Shown: positions 49,801 to 59,799, counted from the stretch's first letter. The stretch: DNA of 64,000 nucleotides from Hirundichthys speculiger (GCA_018398805.1 JAGFBZ010001285.1:826925-890924); one strand, 5' to 3'. Numbers and translations are program-made. Notes: a model not told the origin generated them from the sequence alone.

Positions 49801-50014
49801 CGCAGTGGACAAACAGCTCATCCCCTGCCAAGCCACCAGCTCACTGAGTGCTTTTGATGAACTTTTCAAATCCCACTACGTGTTCAACTTATCTTACGAC
49901 GAGTCACTGGTTCATCTCTACAGTTTTGTGCAGACCACCATATTCAACATTGATGCTACCTCAACAGATGAGTCACCACGTGTCCGTGAGTTGCGTGCCA
50001 AAATGTTGAATTAG
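46886..50014 (+). CDS. PB1-like 'sterile alpha motif domain-containing protein 3-like' transposon protein, nine coding exons
   Basis: Nine exons with AG/GT borders join without a stop into 525 codons: 46,886-46,970; 47,255-47,401; 47,540-47,706; 47,950-48,086; 48,196-48,289; 48,583-48,915; 49,113-49,287; 49,377-49,501; 49,700-50,014. For exon five an acceptor three bases later is equally good. Residues 1-78 look like a PB1-type ubiquitin fold (MLLKVKYLNVKKYIKL, ending DICLTVREKI). A Ser-rich linker follows, then a conserved core with RRQLVNILASDM, KYALGIITLFPTLKDPYS, YDGVKGTGYLAWRLKT, FPRFLDVKG, LLLFGAETS and QPYILAVGR. I know this core from many teleost predictions named SAMD3-like; its molecular role is not established. 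Its position just before a transposase and inside a repeat supports a mobile-element accessory protein. The frame looks intact, so it may still be expressed. Confidence 0.75.
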
Positions 50015-50018
50015 AACC

Positions 50019-51863
50019 ATGTTTAAATGTTTTATCTGTCAAACTCTGCATAGCACCAGTCAGGCTTTGATAAGTCATTTGCGACTAGGTCACAGTTTTT
50101 ATCCAAGCACCAAATTTAAGTTGGCTTGTTCACAAGATGGTTGCAGCCGTCAGTTCACTACATACTCTGGTTTAAAAAAACATTTAAATAGTGTTCATAA
50201 TGAAGATTGTTGTCAAAGTGGTGATGCAGAACCCCCAGAGTCATTTCAAGCTGATTTTGACAGATTACAAGATACAGACATAGAAGTTGCAGGAACAAGT
50301 GGTATTCAGAACATTGAGGTTGGGTGTTCTGAAAAGAATGGGTCAGGTCAAAGAATGAAAAAAAATTCTGAAGCCATTTGTACTAAAATTATTGGTAAAC
50401 TCAATGGTAGTGGTTTGGCAAATAGTTTTGTGTCATCACTTGTTTGTGATTTGGAAGATTTTGCTGATGGACTGCACTGTGAGTTTAAACAAAAAGTACT
50501 GAACGTTGTGCCAACAGAAAATCCTGTTAGATCACCAGTGGAAAAATGTCTTGAGACTTTTGACAATCCAGTTGAGAAGTTTGACACTGAAGTTAAAAGA
50601 AAGTCATATTTCCGTGAAAAATGGGGAATTGTGGAGCCAGTGGAAAAGACTTTAGGTATACGTTATGATACAAGGTTAAATAAAAAATCAGGCACTTATG
50701 ACCAGGTACCAGTAAAAGACACTTTTGTGTACATTCCAATTTTGGAAACAATCAAATTTATATGTCGCAATTCTTATATTTGTGAGCTGCTTGCTAAACC
50801 ATGTGTATCAAAAGAAGACAGATATGAAGACTTTTGTGATGGAAGTTACTTTAAGTCTCATCCATTGTTTTCAAAACCACAGACTTCTTTGCAAATTCAG
50901 CTTTATTACGATGACTTTGAGACTGCTAATCCACTTGGTTCCAAACGTGGTGTTCACAAAGTTGGTGCAGTCTATTTTGTCCTCAGAAATCTGCCTCCAA
51001 AGTTAAATTCTGCATTGATGAACATTCATTTGGTTGCATTGTTTCATGCAGAAGATGTGAAAAAATATGGCTTCGATCCTATTTTACAGCCTCTGATTGA
51101 TGACATAAAGTTTTTGGAGAGCCATGGCATTGATTTACCCTTCTCATCTGAAAAGGTCCATGGCACTATATGTCAGATAACTGGGGACAACTTGGGGATG
51201 CACTCAATTTTGGGTTTTGTTGAGTCTTTCAGTGGGCGTTACTGTTGTCGTTTGTGTTTAATTGCTAAAGAGGATGCTCAGAGTGTGTATACTGAGGATG
51301 ATCCAAAGATCATCTTACGAGGGAAAGAACTTTTTGAAATGCACTGCAGTGAGTTGCAATCTGATCCTCGAAAGCTGCATGTGTTTGGCTTAAAAAGGAA
51401 TTCTACACTGAACACTCTTCAATTCTTTCATGTTTGCCAGAACTTTTCCTTGGACATTATGCATGATATTCTCGAAGGGGTAGCACAATATGAGATAAAG
51501 TTACTGTTGGAATATCTCTCAGACAATTTTCTTCCTGAACCTGCTCTTTTATCAAGGATCTATGCTTTTGACTATGGCTACTTGGAGAGCAAAAATCGTC
51601 CAACAAGGGTGAACTTAGACAGTCCTGGTAATAGTATAGGTCTTAACTCCATTCAGACTCTTTGTCTGATTAGAAACATTCCTTTAATTTTTGGTGATAT
51701 TGTGCCAGAAGGAAATCAGAACTGGACTATGCTATTGCTATTGTTGCAAATAATTAACATCATATTCTCTCCATCTGTTACACATGGCATGACTGTGCAT
51801 CTAAAACATTTGATAATGGAACATCATGACTTGTTCAAACTGTTGTATCCAGGTAGGATATGA
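50019..51863 (+). CDS. Two-zinc-finger CACTA-like transposase, C-terminally truncated
   Basis: An uninterrupted 614-residue frame starts four bases after the stop of the SAMD3-like gene. Two C2H2 fingers open it: C4/C7/H20/H25 and C37/C42/H55/H60. The core has LYYDDFETANPLGS, AVYFVLRNLPP, PLIDDIKFLESHG, QITGDNLGMHS, a CxxC pair in YCCRLCLIAKED, and LDIMHDILEGV at about 478-488. This order (an Asp strand, an LPP segment, PLIDDIK, a second Asp strand, a CxxC knuckle, then D-x-MH) parallels the Transposase_21 core of CACTA/EnSpm transposases, and I infer an RNase H-type DNA transposase. The frame ends PGRI just after CCAG/GTAGGA, which looks like a splice donor read through, so further exons are missing. 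It is AT-richer than the host genes. Confidence 0.6.
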   Translation: MFKCFICQTLHSTSQALISHLRLGHSFYPSTKFKLACSQDGCSRQFTTYSGLKKHLNSVHNEDCCQSGDAEPPESFQADFDRLQDTDIEVAGTSGIQNIEVGCSEKNGSGQRMKKNSEAICTKIIGKLNGSGLANSFVSSLVCDLEDFADGLHCEFKQKVLNVVPTENPVRSPVEKCLETFDNPVEKFDTEVKRKSYFREKWGIVEPVEKTLGIRYDTRLNKKSGTYDQVPVKDTFVYIPILETIKFICRNSYICELLAKPCVSKEDRYEDFCDGSYFKSHPLFSKPQTSLQIQLYYDDFETANPLGSKRGVHKVGAVYFVLRNLPPKLNSALMNIHLVALFHAEDVKKYGFDPILQPLIDDIKFLESHGIDLPFSSEKVHGTICQITGDNLGMHSILGFVESFSGRYCCRLCLIAKEDAQSVYTEDDPKIILRGKELFEMHCSELQSDPRKLHVFGLKRNSTLNTLQFFHVCQNFSLDIMHDILEGVAQYEIKLLLEYLSDNFLPEPALLSRIYAFDYGYLESKNRPTRVNLDSPGNSIGLNSIQTLCLIRNIPLIFGDIVPEGNQNWTMLLLLLQIINIIFSPSVTHGMTVHLKHLIMEHHDLFKLLYPGRI

Positions 51864-51866
51864 TGA

Positions 51867-52395
51867 TCCATCATGAAGGACCCATCCCACCCCACTCCGT
51901 TTGAGCCACTGCCGTAGGCAGATGGTACAGGGATCAATCAGGACTAACAGACTGAAAAGTTTTTCCAACCGCTGTTAGAGCCATAAATGCCTCTTAGAAC
52001 AAGAATAATGTGCATTATTTTATTTTATTTTATTTTATTTTATTTTATATTACTGTCTAATGCAACTGCTTTATTCTTTATTACCATCATTTACAACTGC
52101 ACTACCTCTGTGTAATATCCACTTGCACACTTGCACACTTACCTTCCTGTTGGCGTTATACTACGCATTAGTAAACCATGTTTACTGAATAGGTCTGCCG
52201 TTCCCTAGACTTTGTAAGTCTGTATATTGTTTTCTATATTGGTTTTATATTGTTTTTTTATATCGGTTTTATATATTATATTGTTTATATTATATTGTCT
52301 ATAGTGCACTCTACTGAAGGCCTGCACCTTACTTTTCGTTGTACTTGTGACAATGACAATAAAAATAATCTTGAATCTTGAATCTCTCTTGAATC
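51867..52395 (+). mobile_element. 3' end of a Jockey/CR1/Rex1-type LINE
   Basis: Broken frames read MKDPSHPTPFEPLP and, after a shift, a TAVRAINAS-type C-terminus. A 3' untranslated region follows with CTTGCACACTTGCACACTTA and the terminal GACAATAAAAATAATCTTGA ending in (TTGAATC)n. It is the family expected to follow 45,352, but KDPSHP overlaps the residues already present before 45,353, so it may be a second copy rather than the continuation. Confidence 0.65.
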
Positions 52396-52556
52396 TCCAT
52401 CCAGCTGAGCCTCTGCTCAGACACAAACACTCCACCTACAACCTGAGACACAGTCGAGCAGACTGTATCATCACACAACACGGTTACAGAACAGCTTTTT
52501 TTCCCTTCCACAGTGAGACTGATGGCGAACACAAAAATATGATTTTATAAAAAGAG
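52396..52556 (+). mobile_element. Small fragment of a LINE C-terminus
   Basis: The frame 52,347-52,550 contains STYNLRHSRADCIITQHGYR and then TAFFPF. This looks like the C-terminal motif of another LINE reverse transcriptase, in which TYNLR.SR precedes an aromatic-rich end. It is short and uncertain. Confidence 0.35.
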
Positions 52557-52852
52557 TGTAGTTAACCATTCATTACCTCTCCTGATCTTGTGCAGTTTTG
52601 TTAGTTTATTTATATTCTCCAACTGTGCAGTATTGATCATACACAATGTGTACATTTTACAATGTATGTAAAATCTGCTTTCAAGTGTGTCAATGTGTAT
52701 GTAAAGGCTTGCAAATAACACCATAAACAATCCATGCATTACACCTTCATTAAAAATAGAAATGATAGAAAATTATAGAACTATTAAATAAGTCACATGT
52801 ATACTTTTTCAAATATTATATACAAATTGGATTCATTAAGCCAAAAAGTATA

Positions 52853-52950
52853 ATGAATGAATGAATGAATGAATGAATGAATGAATGAATGAATGAATGA
52901 AGCCTTTATTGCCACTGAGCCAGCCTCCCAACACAGTGAAATTGCATTAA
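52853..52950 (-). repeat. (TGAA)n tail plus minus-oriented LINE 3' end
   Basis: Twelve GAAT/TGAA units (52,853-52,901) are followed by GCCTTTATTGCCACTGAGCC. This is the reverse complement of a LINE tail ending in a short tandem repeat, like the one at 52,350-52,395. Confidence 0.6.
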
Positions 52951-54220
52951 CGTTGCTTGAATTGCAAACTTTGATGAAATGTGGCTTTTATTCCACTAGA
53001 TGGCAGCAAAGTCAATCCAAATAACTCCACACTTTCGCTGCCACTCAGGTGCGGTGTCTGCATTTGTTTTTGTATATTTGGTTGCAAATTCCACCACTGA
53101 GGTGGTTGAGGGTTCTCTTGCTGTAGCAAACACAATTATGATTGAAAGATGACAGGAAGGATGATATTTTCCAACAGGACATAAAAAAGCATGTTTTTTT
53201 TTCATTTAACATATGCAGGACTATATTATATTATGATGTTATACAGTATACTGCATATAGATACCTCAGATGTGTTTCTAAAAAATATATCAGGACGCAT
53301 CAATGCTTTATACTTAAATCAGTTTAAGTCTTCAAGGCTACCTGGACGACTGCTCTTGAAAAAGAAGCCTGATAGTTGCTGTACATTTATCATCCAATCA
53401 GGACATTAATTAAAAACACTTTTGTCTCTAACCTTTATTTTATCATCTCCCTTCTGAATCTCTACATCTTCAACCCCAGGAAACCAAATTTTGCGACAGG
53501 CCTATACTATTTTTCTAGTGTCTGACCTTTGTGGCCTCTGATGTCTCACAGGGAGTAAAATCACTCCATGAAGTCTATGAGTCCAGAGCATCTTCACTGA
53601 ATAGTTGTTGTCACTTTAAACTTCAAACATAGGCTCATTACAAACATTATACAGTATATAAACTGCATTTAAAGTAGCTGATCTACCAGCAGCAGCTACA
53701 GCAGTTACATGCTGCTTTAATAAGTTCACACCTGAAGCACTGAACCACACTGCTTCCTTAACGTACAGAGCTGCTGATGAATCAGCGTTCACCTTTAACT
53801 TGTGCAAATTTCATGTGAGTAACTGGTACAATAAACAAAACAAGATGCACAGACTTACAAGACTCAGAAAAAGAAGCTGATATACAAACTGAAAGCACCG
53901 GAAAGGCAGGTAATCTAAAAGAATTGATCTAAACAGTAAAAAGATACAGAGTAAAGAAAAGTTGACTAATAATTACCACAATGATGAAGGTCTGGCCCAG
54001 AGTGGAAGAAAAGAGAAAACAAATACAGTGTTTTATGAGGATTTATAAGATTTATAAGATAGGTCACATGTCATATAAAATGAGGACATCTGACATCTGC
54101 TGGATGAAGAGGATGAACCAAGAGAACACTGGAGAGGAGAAGAAATAAAAAGATAACCAAAATATGAATGTTTTATTGGGTTCAAGCTGAAAGATGTCAT
54201 CTGTGTAGAAACTGGGAGTC
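52951..54220. other. Gene-free stretch
   Basis: No gene is supported. Short frames at 52,947-53,409 lack domains. Confidence 0.5.
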
Positions 54221-54300
54221 CATTCATGTGTGTGTGTGTGTGAGTGTGTAGGTGTGTTTGTGTGTGTGTGTAGGTGTGTGTAGGTGTGTAGGTGTGTGTG

Positions 54301-54359
<59 letters not shown>

Positions 54360-54420
54360 TGTGTAGGTGTGTGTGTGTGTGTGTGAGTGTGTGTGTGTGC
54401 GTGTGTGTGTGTGTGTGTGT
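54221..54420. repeat. (TG)n microsatellite, compound
   Basis: GTGTGTGT is interrupted by GAGTGTGTAGGTGTG blocks. The longest pure run is around 54,308-54,356. Confidence 0.95.
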
Positions 54421-55109
54421 CTTCTTTTCCTTTCAGCTGTTCCCTTCAGGGGTCTCCACAGTGAATCATCAGCCTCCATCTAACTCTATCCTCTACATCT
54501 TCTTCTCTCACACCAAATAACGTCATGTTTTCTTTCTCTACATCCATAAATCACCTCTTTGGTCCTCCTCTAGACCTCCTACCTGGCAGCTCCAATCTCA
54601 TCATCCTTTATTTACTATCTCTGAACATGTCTCAGTCTGGTCTGCCTGACTTTCTCTCCAAAACATCTAGCATCTGCTGTTCCACAGATGTTCTCATTCC
54701 CAGTCCTATAAATCCTCTTTACTTCTAAAGAGAACCTCAACATTTTAACCTGTTAGCTCCAACTCTGCCTCATGTCTTCTCCACAGTCTCTAGATACAAC
54801 ATCTCAGGTCTCACCACCATCTTTCCTTTTACTGTCATTGTTGCTGAAACTCTTTTCTCACACCAAACACCTGACATTTTTCTTGCTTCTTCATCTTTTT
54901 TCCACAGTCTCCATTGATCTGTTGAGTCTAAGTTCTTAAAACCCTCCACCTTCTTTATCTCTTATCTCTTATCACCTTTACCTTATGTTTCATCTCCCTG
55001 TACTTCTGTCTGCTCCCAGTGTTCCACTTCTTACTCCTGCATTTCCTCATTTCACCACCAAGTCTCCTTGTCCGTTTTCCTACCGGATGACACACCAAGT
55101 CCTCTCTTA

Positions 55110-55457
55110 CCTGTCTCACATTAGCTGTATCTGTCAGGTCACCTGGAAGCAGCTCCTGACCAGAACCTGTCTCACATTAGCTGTAGCTGTCAGGTCACCT
55201 GGAAGCAGCTCCTGACCAGAACCTGTCTCACATTAGCTGTAGCTGTCAGGTCACCTGGAAGCAGCTCCTGACCAGAACCTGTCTCACATTAGCTGTAGCT
55301 GTCAGGTCACCTGGAAGCAGCTCCTGACCAGAACCTGTCTCACATTAGCTGCAGCTGTCAGGTCACCTGGAAGCAGCTCCTGACCAGAACCTGTCTCACA
55401 TTAGCTGCTTCCAGATGTCAGGTCACCTGGAAGCAGCTCCTGACCAGAACCTGTCTC
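55110..55457. repeat. 56-bp tandem repeat
   Basis: Six copies of a 56-bp unit beginning CCTGTCTCACATTAGCTGTA and containing GTCAGGTCACCTGGAAGCAG. Each contains the near-palindrome CAGGTCACCTG. Copies are almost identical, so the expansion is recent relative to the surrounding LINE relic. Confidence 0.93.
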
Positions 55458-55648
55458 ATCTCCTCTCTGAAAGCCACACCACACTTTTCCTTTTTCAGTT
55501 CCCACCTCGTCGTCCTCTGCTCTGCCTTCGTCCTCTTCAGTCTCAAGGTTCAGACTCATAACTTGACCAGACAGTCTTTTCACTTCCAGAACATTCCTAG
55601 CAAGCTCCTTCGAGATAGCTCCGACTCCATTTGTCTTTCCATCTACAC

Positions 55649-55870
55649 CAGGGGTCTCAAACTGATCCGTGAAAGGGCCGTGTGGCTGCAGGTTTTCGTT
55701 CCAACCAGCAGAAACACAGCTGACTTGTTTCATTCAATCAACTGAACTGGTTCAGACCTTTAGTGAAGACAACTAGTTGATTGACTAAAACAAGTCAGCT
55801 GTGTTTCTGCATGGTTGGAACAAAAACCTGCAGCCACACGGCCCTTTAATGGATCAGTTTGACACCTGTG
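55649..55870. mobile_element. hAT-type MITE (222 bp) with perfect target duplication
   Basis: It starts CAGGGGTCTCAAACTGATCC, and the reverse complement of its end is CACAGGTGTCAAACTGATCC. Inverted homology continues inward (CCGTGTGGCTGCAGGTTTT on both arms), so the element is nearly one palindrome. It is flanked by ATCTACAC at 55,641-55,648 and 55,871-55,878. Non-coding. Confidence 0.9.
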
Positions 55871-56062
55871 ATCTACACCATTAATAAATAATTTGAAGTC
55901 TACTCCTAAGCTTCCAGCCTTGTTACCTTCCACCTGGTCTCCTGAGTAAACAGAATATCCACCTTCCTCCTCTGCGTCACGTCAACCAACACTAGCTTTG
56001 TTTAGTTGGCATAAGTTTTACATCGAATGCTCACAACCCTCTGCATTTATCCAGGCTTGGGA

Positions 56063-56089
56063 CCCCCCCCCCCCCCCCCCCCCCCCCCC
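56063..56089. repeat. Poly(C) run
   Basis: About 27 consecutive C. It produces a polyproline or polyglycine stretch in the overlapping open frames. Confidence 0.9.
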
Positions 56090-57285
56090 AAAGGCTACCC
56101 AGTATTTTTACAGTAATGCGTTCACTGATCCAGTTCTTAACTGTGTTTTTCCCCATTATGATGTTTTTCCATCCAGCTTTGTGCTGTTGTTTATTCCAGT
56201 TAAATGGAAACTGGTCTGTCTGCACTTATCTAAAACACCACAGAATGGCAAGTCTCCTTTTTTCTTTAGTACCTTAACTGCGAGGCTTTGAATTTCATCT
56301 AATATTTATTTCCCAGCTGGTATACCACTGAAGAGTTGTTTGGTAAGTATAGGAAGTTTAAAAAAAAAAGAGAGAGCGTTGAGAGTCATTTTTAACTAGA
56401 CTGGTCAGGAAATGTACATTAGTAAAAGCTAGTGAAGAGAAAGATAAAAATACCAGGCGCTAAATCTTTTGTCCTGCTTATTAATGAGAATAACTCAGCA
56501 GTCCTGACTGATGTTGGAACTTAAATTCCACAGACAGCAAGATAAAAATGTCTTCTTAGTTTGACCTAATTCTCTGAACTTTTAAAAGTCATCTGGTATT
56601 TTGACCTCTGAACAAGCTTGACAGCAACATGACATTTTCCTCCACTCAAGGGATCAAATCAAAGCAAAATATTTATTTATTTAACTGAAAGAGGAAGTAT
56701 TTGCAAAAGTAAAGCATTTGCAAGATGTGAGATAGAAACAAAACATAGCCGGCAATCAAGTTTTTGTAAGAAAAGGACTTGGGGGGAAAAATAATAGTAA
56801 TTCAAAACCAGTCATTAAAATAAATCTGTGGTTTGCAGAGACAGACATTTAAAAGTCACATTGCATGATTGTTGTTGGGATTTATTTAACCACTTCTCAT
56901 CTTTTAGGCTGCAAACACGTGCAGTTGCTCCGACTCAGATGTTCAGCATGATGAATGAATACACTCATTAACCCTACTTGTTCAACCCTTATTTTTATGT
57001 TTAATATAGCCATTATACTCTGTTTATACATGTTTTTTTTTTTTCGTTAAATAAAAAGATCTTTTCTCCATCATTCAACTGGCCTGTGGTCCTTGGTCTG
57101 TAGCCTCCTGTGAGCCTTCTGCTACACAAACAGAACTGTAGTTATTAATGATAATAAAGTCATTAGAGGTTGTTGAGATATATTCTCCTCACAGTGTAAA
57201 GGGTGTCAGTTTTTTTCATTTGTTTTGTTTTCTCACATTAGTAAAGTACACCAGAAGGTTCCTGGAGTGTTTGTCCTCTCCATAC
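56090..57285. other. Gene-free stretch
   Basis: AT-rich, no gene or repeat motif recognised. Confidence 0.5.
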
Positions 57286-57356
57286 CTGTGAGGGACTCCA
57301 GCTTCTTCCATAGTGGCACAAAGATGATTTGTTGGCTGATGTTGAGAACGTATCTT
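57286..57356 (-). other. Possible 71-bp exon of unknown gene
   Basis: On the minus strand a segment starting AAGATACGTTCTC and ending CCCTCACAG lies between a pyrimidine-containing CCGCAG acceptor and a GTATGG donor. It reads RYVLNISQQIIFVPLWKKLE in one frame, which looks protein-like. I do not recognise it and found no partner exon nearby, so a chance arrangement is quite possible. Confidence 0.2.
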
Positions 57357-59300
57357 CTGCGGTACAAAGATTTAGAACAAGGGAAGACAGAGTCTTAAAA
57401 AACAAGGAAACTACATCACACACCACTTAGAAACCAACTTAAAACCACTAAGAGAGGAGGTGAATGACTTTAATTTTATTACAGTACAATGTTCCGTCTG
57501 ATCCATGGAGGCTTCATCCTGCAAACCACAGAACCTGAAAGAATCAGCCTCCAATGTCCTCGTCCCCACAGCAGACAGCAGACAGGTGTCTGTGTTGTTT
57601 TAATGTTGTAGCTGGTCACCGTATGTGGGAGGACGAGACGTTAAGCTGCACAAATCCTACTTTTTCAGTTCTTGTTCTGATATAAAATACCCGGCCTTTG
57701 TATGTGTAGACGAGACTGAAGGCTTGACTTTAAACATTACAAAACTGCTTTATTTCCTGACTTTGAAAGACAAAATGTAGCACATAGCTGAAAAGCAGCT
57801 AAATCGACAAGATTTATGTTTTCATGTCACTGTGGCTGTGCACAAAGCTGATACATGATGTGGCAACTATTACACTTAGAAATGAATTGAACAGAAGCCT
57901 AACGGATCATCTGATACCTGATCCAGTTATTTAGACAATATCAGGTCTGATATCCAGCCTTGAGTGGGGACAAGTGCAGCCAAATGAGGATCTGTTGTTC
58001 TACTGCACATTCAAGTCAAGAAACATTATCTGTATAGGATCTTTCAAAATAAAAAAGGCTTTTCAATAAAAACATTAAAAGATAGTTACAACTCAAAAGT
58101 GAATTGAATGTAACCTGAAGGAATTCAACTATGAAAATGTGATAAGCAGAACTCAGAGTAAAGTCATGTTGATGACGGAGGAAGCGCGCCTGAAAAGGTC
58201 ACTGTGCCTTTGATGACATTTTGACTGACAAAACCAGTTACCAAAGATTACAGCTTCCTGTTTATGGAGCTGGAGCTGCGTCTGCAGAGCTCCAGACGAC
58301 GTTCAGCGATCTCTGCACTTAATCTGTATCTATCTGGGGAAGCGTGCACGAGAGAAAGAGGGTTGCTAATGGACCAAAGCTTCAGCCCAACCGATTTACC
58401 ATCGACTGCATTACACATTTTAAAAGTGAAGACGACTCAGGAGTTACACTCTCTCTCTTTTTAATAGAAATGAGACATTTCTCTTGTTAAAATATTCATA
58501 AATTCCCATCTGAATTTAAAGCTAGACAATGACAACCAGACTTCACAAATATCAAAAGTAAATAAAAATAGAAGCAAGAAACCAGAAATTTAGCCACTTT
58601 GCTGTTTAAAAGATGAACTTATTTATTTCACTGGGGATTAGTCCAGAGTAACATTTTGGATCTTTTCAGAAAAATTAATACTTTCTTCATTTCCATATTT
58701 AGAGAGAACTCAGCAAATGTAATTAATTTCCAAGGTGTACTTATCTGGCTAGTCTGCTTTCTGCTCAAACTGTATGGTAATCTTTATCATATCTGGATCC
58801 AATGACAGCTCATAGAGACAGAGGGAAGGAACAGATTCTCTTGAGTGTTTTCTGACACAAACACAACACCACACGTGTGCATGAAGCTCAAAGGTGCTGC
58901 TAGCTTCAACGGAGGAGCAGCGCTGCTGCCGAGGGACACCGACCACCATAGAAACAACGTGGTGGTAAATAAAACTACTTACTCATGGCCACATGCTTGC
59001 ATTACTGGGAAAACCATGATGGCGGCTGCAAATGAAGTGACTGGTGTAACTGGGATAAATGTCAAAGAGGACCTGTGTGATGTGTTCATCACATGATGCA
59101 CATCCCCCTCACAAGGACGTTATTGGGTTGGACGGGGCTGAGAAAACAAATAAAAAATCACTGAACAGTGAGAAAGCATTTTCCAGCCAGACGATGATGA
59201 GAAAATAACATGAGCCATTAAAAACAGTCGTCTTTTGATACGGAGTGATATGGATCACAGCAGATGACCCGCAAAATTAAAACGACGACTCATTCTGCGG
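57357..59300. other. Gene-free stretch
   Basis: Short open frames only (58,264-58,464; 58,845-59,096), without domains. Confidence 0.5.
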
Positions 59301-59321
59301 TCACTACAACTACATGAAATG

Positions 59322-59327
<6 letters not shown>

Positions 59328-59355
<28 letters not shown>
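59328..59355. repeat. (CT)n microsatellite
   Basis: About 14 CT units. Confidence 0.9.
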
Positions 59356-59359
<4 letters not shown>

Positions 59360-59799
59360 AGCCAGAAGCTGTTCTGTCTTTTGATTTGTCCTTGACCAGA
59401 TGTGCTGACTGCTGTTTTAACAGAGACTTTAGCCTAGGGGCGCCTAAAGGATCCGGTGCTACTGGTAGCAAGATAACGACATCATGTATGTTAAGCACTC
59501 ACCAGCTCAGTCAACGTTAACAGACGTTTGGGAAGCGGCGGTCAGCAGCCGTGGAATGAACATGAAGCACACGACCACAGAAACCAGAAATGAGCCACGT
59601 TATTACACAAGAACAAAATCACTGTTCTGGGGTTGTTCTGAGGTAATCAAAGTATTTCTGAGCACTAAAGGAACATTCTGTCATTAAAACATCCCCAGTG
59701 GTCTGTTATTAGATGGCAGGAGAGTAAAATTTTGATAGGGATAAAAATTACAGGAACTGAAGAAGTTTTGAGTTAAAACAGAAAAAATGTTTGCGGCTA
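59356..59799. other. Gene-free stretch
   Basis: No gene or repeat recognised. Confidence 0.5.

Larger units (their letters stand above)
45353..51866 (+). mobile_element. CACTA/EnSpm-like DNA transposon with two genes, 3'-truncated
   Basis: This 6.5-kb insertion carries an intron-rich gene for a PB1-like/SAMD3-like protein and a transposase-like zinc-finger protein in the same direction. The left end CACAGCAAAATCGGAAGTGT resembles the CACTGCAAAA start of fish EnSpm elements. It is followed by subterminal AGTGTTGA, GAGTTGA and inverted AACACT motifs (45,367-45,520), then by a GC-richer leader. The right side breaks off just after a potential splice donor and runs into LINE sequence, so the last part and the right terminus are missing and no target duplication can be tested. 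The superfamily assignment rests on transposase motif order and is moderate. Confidence 0.6.
54430..55980 (-). mobile_element. Eroded RTE-clade LINE (antisense), internally rearranged
   Basis: Minus-strand translation gives DVEDRVRWRLMIHCGD near 54,460 and MVVRPEMLYLETV near 54,800, the C-terminal region of RTE-type reverse transcriptases. GVGAISKELARNVLEVKRLS and QVMSLNLE near 55,560-55,640, together with GSLGVDFKLF near 55,900, belong to its N-terminal endonuclease. The middle of the protein is missing and is replaced by a 56-bp tandem array. A hAT MITE sits in the endonuclease part. Dead copy. Confidence 0.75.

Noticed and set aside
45353..51866. SAMD3-like and zinc-finger genes as ordinary single-copy host genes
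   Set aside because: They sit inside LINE sequence, next to subterminal repeats, and both proteins belong to multi-copy teleost families, so a mobile element is the simpler reading.
54033..54479. 148-codon minus frame with His/Thr repeats
   Set aside because: It reads through the TG microsatellite into the RTE relic; no real gene.
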